Assembly: GCA_964644605.1 (NCBI GenBank)
Contig: CAZXWS010000028.1
Coordinates: 1-14,801, forward strand
Length of the DNA: 14,801 bases
Direction of reading: 5' to 3'
From: CAZLAJ01 sp964644605
GTDB lineage: Bacteria > Patescibacteriota > Microgenomatia > UBA1406 > GWC2-37-13
In this document: one piece after another, positions 12,872 through 14,801 of the stretch
Layout: every line of letters starts with the position of its first letter
How positions within the stretch are numbered: the stretch's first letter is position 1
Notes under the pieces: generated by a model
Database searches by the model: none
The model's input: only the letters and a program-made list of their open reading frames with translations
Told to the model about the DNA's origin: nothing
Program-made: the position numbers and the translations under genes

Positions 12872-13675
12872 ATGAAAAAATTAATTATTGTTTCAGATTT
12901 TGCATCAGATCCTTTATATCAGCAGCAGATGAGAAGTATGGTTGAAGGTTTTGTAAAAGATCCAGTAGGAATTAGTATATCTTTTGTATATGCCTGTTCA
13001 ATTATTGAATTTGCGTATATTCTCGCCACTCTTTCACAGACGGAGGAAGAGTATGGCCGACCATTGGAGACTGTTATACTGCAACACTTAAGTTTAAATT
13101 TATATTCTCAAAATGTTTTAAGCATTACAGACACCAATCCTTTTATCCTTCGTCTACAATCAGGTCTTTATGTAATCGGTACCAATGCTTCATATAATTT
13201 TTCACTAATAAAATCAAAAATTGATGAGATTTATGAATACACTAATTTAATAGATGAAGAACGTAAAGATATTAAAGAATTATTTGCCAGACTATCTGCT
13301 CATTTAATGGACTCAATGGAAGATGAAATGGATCTTGATGAATCACATACTAATAAAATTCCAGAACTTTTTGACTTATATGTTGGACATATAGATTCAC
13401 TCGGTAATATTGAAACAACTATCCAAGTGGAGACTTTAAAAGAATTTTTAGGAGTTACTAATAATTTAGAGGTATCAATTAATGGGATCAAAAACCGAGT
13501 TTTAATAACAGAAAATCTTGAAATATTGCGGGATCACATGTTAATGTATTGTCCACGTCTTTTGAACAAGGGAAATCCATATTATAAAATTATAAATGTC
13601 CAACTTTCTCGTTCAGCGGCGCAAGCATTTAAGTATCCAAAGCCCGGCGATAAGATTTATTTTAATAAAAGGTAA
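12872..13675 (+). CDS. Diverged SAM hydroxide adenosyltransferase (DUF62) family protein
   Basis: This 267-aa protein resembles the SAM hydrolase/halogenase (DUF62) family along its whole length: an N-terminal VSDFASDPLYQQQM where the family has TDFG..D.Y...M, the strand LYVIGTN, the LFARLSAHL helix, VGHIDSLGNIETTI (171-184; family IDxFGN..TN), and a C-terminal INVQLSRSAAQAF...GDKIYF matching the family's S/N..AA....GD tail. The catalytic residues known from Pyrococcus (Asp68, Arg75, His127) are absent: the VDPGVG..RR segment reads ILQHLSLNLYSQ, and the HGRD histidine is lost. It is probably a SAM-binding or nucleoside-binding derivative, not a working hydrolase. It follows the PRC/CBS gene by 2 nt with only a weak GAAG as ribosome site. 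Confidence 0.65.
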   Translation: MKKLIIVSDFASDPLYQQQMRSMVEGFVKDPVGISISFVYACSIIEFAYILATLSQTEEEYGRPLETVILQHLSLNLYSQNVLSITDTNPFILRLQSGLYVIGTNASYNFSLIKSKIDEIYEYTNLIDEERKDIKELFARLSAHLMDSMEDEMDLDESHTNKIPELFDLYVGHIDSLGNIETTIQVETLKEFLGVTNNLEVSINGIKNRVLITENLEILRDHMLMYCPRLLNKGNPYYKIINVQLSRSAAQAFKYPKPGDKIYFNKR

Positions 13676-13699
13676 TTAAGCATCTGCGTAATTTTATGT

Positions 13700-14074
13700 A
13701 TGATGTTAAAAAGAATATTTTCTATAAATAATAAGTGGTTTTTTACTGAACTGCCTACAGTTTTTAAGCTTTTTTCTTTTTTTGTACAAGGAGATCTTCT
13801 GGTGTTATTCCCTCTCTTAGTAATGATTTTACTACTTGTCTTGTTTTCTATAAAGTTTATGGTGATTATGGTCGGAGTATATATTGCAGTGAGAAGTTTA
13901 GGTGAGATGATTTATTGGTTTTCTCATCAATTCTATGAACGAAAATATAGACCGTTTGATTTTGGTTTTAAAAATCTTGATAATCATGCTATCTATATCA
14001 TATACCAAACATTTGCAATAGTAGGAATGGTGATAGGGATAGGGATAATTATTTATGAAGTTTTATATAAATAA
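13700..14074 (+). CDS. Small membrane protein of unknown function
   Basis: I do not recognise a family. The 124-aa protein has two adjacent transmembrane helices at about 33-67, a polar loop with HQFYERKYRPFDFGF (about 76-90), and a third helix at about 98-120. The N-terminal 30 residues are amphipathic and aromatic-rich. Start choice is uncertain: ATGs lie at 13700 and 13703, and neither has a Shine-Dalgarno. It follows the DUF62-like gene by 24 nt on the same strand, so all three genes 11652-14074 probably form one transcript. It converges on the 16S rRNA gene. Confidence 0.7.
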   Translation: MMLKRIFSINNKWFFTELPTVFKLFSFFVQGDLLVLFPLLVMILLLVLFSIKFMVIMVGVYIAVRSLGEMIYWFSHQFYERKYRPFDFGFKNLDNHAIYIIYQTFAIVGMVIGIGIIIYEVLYK

Positions 14075-14110
14075 TCGTCAGTCTTGCAAAGCATTTAATC
14101 TAATAAACGG

Positions 14111-14127
14111 GTTAGGCGAATCCTAAC
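14111..14127. repeat. 6-bp hairpin in the convergent region
   Basis: GTTAGG (14111-14116), a 5-nt loop, CCTAAC (14122-14127). It lies between the membrane-protein gene and 16S rRNA; no T-run is attached. Confidence 0.5.
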
Positions 14128-14146
14128 TTGATCGACAAAATTTATG

Positions 14147-14165
14147 AGTCGCTTGTCAAGCGACT
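14147..14165 (+). terminator. Likely terminator of the 11652-14074 genes
   Basis: AGTCGCTTG (14147-14155), one base, CAAGCGACT (14157-14165): a 9-bp perfect inverted repeat, folding as at least 7 bp with a 5-nt loop, followed on the plus strand by AGTATTTTCTT. On the minus strand ATAAATTTTG follows, so it may also stop read-through from 16S. Confidence 0.6.
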
Positions 14166-14190
14166 AGTATTTTCTTATAACTGAGAAAAT

Positions 14191-14256
14191 ATCTCCTTCG
14201 CAAAGCTCCGGAGATTTAGTTTGTATTTCTAAATTTACAATTTAGAAATAAACTAA
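14191..14256 (-). terminator. Two stem-loops just downstream of 16S rRNA
   Basis: Nearest the 16S end, 14216-14235 pairs with 14239-14256: 18 bp with a 2-nt bulge and a 3-nt loop, all AT-rich. Next, ATCTCC (14191-14196) pairs with GGAGAT (14210-14215), followed on the minus strand by ATTTTCT. These may serve 3' processing and termination of the 16S transcript. Confidence 0.5.
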
Positions 14257-14265
14257 TAAAAAAAA

Positions 14266-14801
<536 letters not shown>

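Noticed and set aside
13689..13699. Separate promoter for the small membrane protein (TAATTT)
   Set aside because: Poor hexamer and no -35; the gene is more simply the third in the transcript.

Overview
The window looks like a chromosomal segment of an AT-rich candidate-phyla-radiation (Patescibacteria) bacterium, probably in the Microgenomates (OP11) group. The reasons are the 16S rRNA 3' third at the right edge, whose body reads unlike ordinary bacterial 16S; compact housekeeping genes (elongation factor Ts is only 150 aa); tight operons; and the near absence of Shine-Dalgarno sequences. The placement is inference from sequence style; no search was run.

Layout. From 1 to 2748 (minus strand) runs a translation operon rpsB-tsf-frr-rseP. 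The rseP gene is cut by the window edge, and pyrH is not in its usual place between tsf and frr. From 2792 to 6440 (minus) lie galU, a small membrane-anchored Ig-like protein and a membrane-anchored double-AAA+ Clp-like ATPase. From 6658 to 8466 (minus) is an M3-family oligoendopeptidase. The stretch 8473-9262 is the odd part: a GC-rich (about 52%) 90-aa gene of unknown function with the only strong Shine-Dalgarno in the window, bracketed by two inverted repeats, and next to it a doubtful 62-aa ORF. From 9263 to 11268 (minus) is a dTMP-synthesis operon: a dCTP deaminase/dUTPase-fold protein, thymidylate synthase and dihydrofolate reductase. From 11395 to 11588 (plus) are tRNA-Ile(GAT) and tRNA-Val(TAC) with a hairpin between them. 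From 11652 to 14074 (plus) are three genes: a PRC/MgtE_N/CBS protein, a diverged SAM-hydroxide-adenosyltransferase (DUF62) homologue, and a small membrane protein. They converge on the 3' end of a 16S rRNA gene (minus, 14266 to beyond the window edge), so no 23S or spacer tRNA follows that 16S.

Main observations. Several genes carry a -10 hexamer 6-9 nt before the start codon, sometimes with a well-spaced -35, and have no Shine-Dalgarno. This predicts leaderless transcription and shifts three start codons (to 4131, 6440 and 8466). Several enzymes keep their fold motifs but have lost family catalytic residues: the Dcd-like protein, the DUF62 homologue and the first AAA domain of the Clp-like ATPase. 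Intergenic regions are rich in inverted repeats, the most striking being two opposed period-8 arrays between frr and rseP. No CRISPR array, transposase or phage gene was seen.
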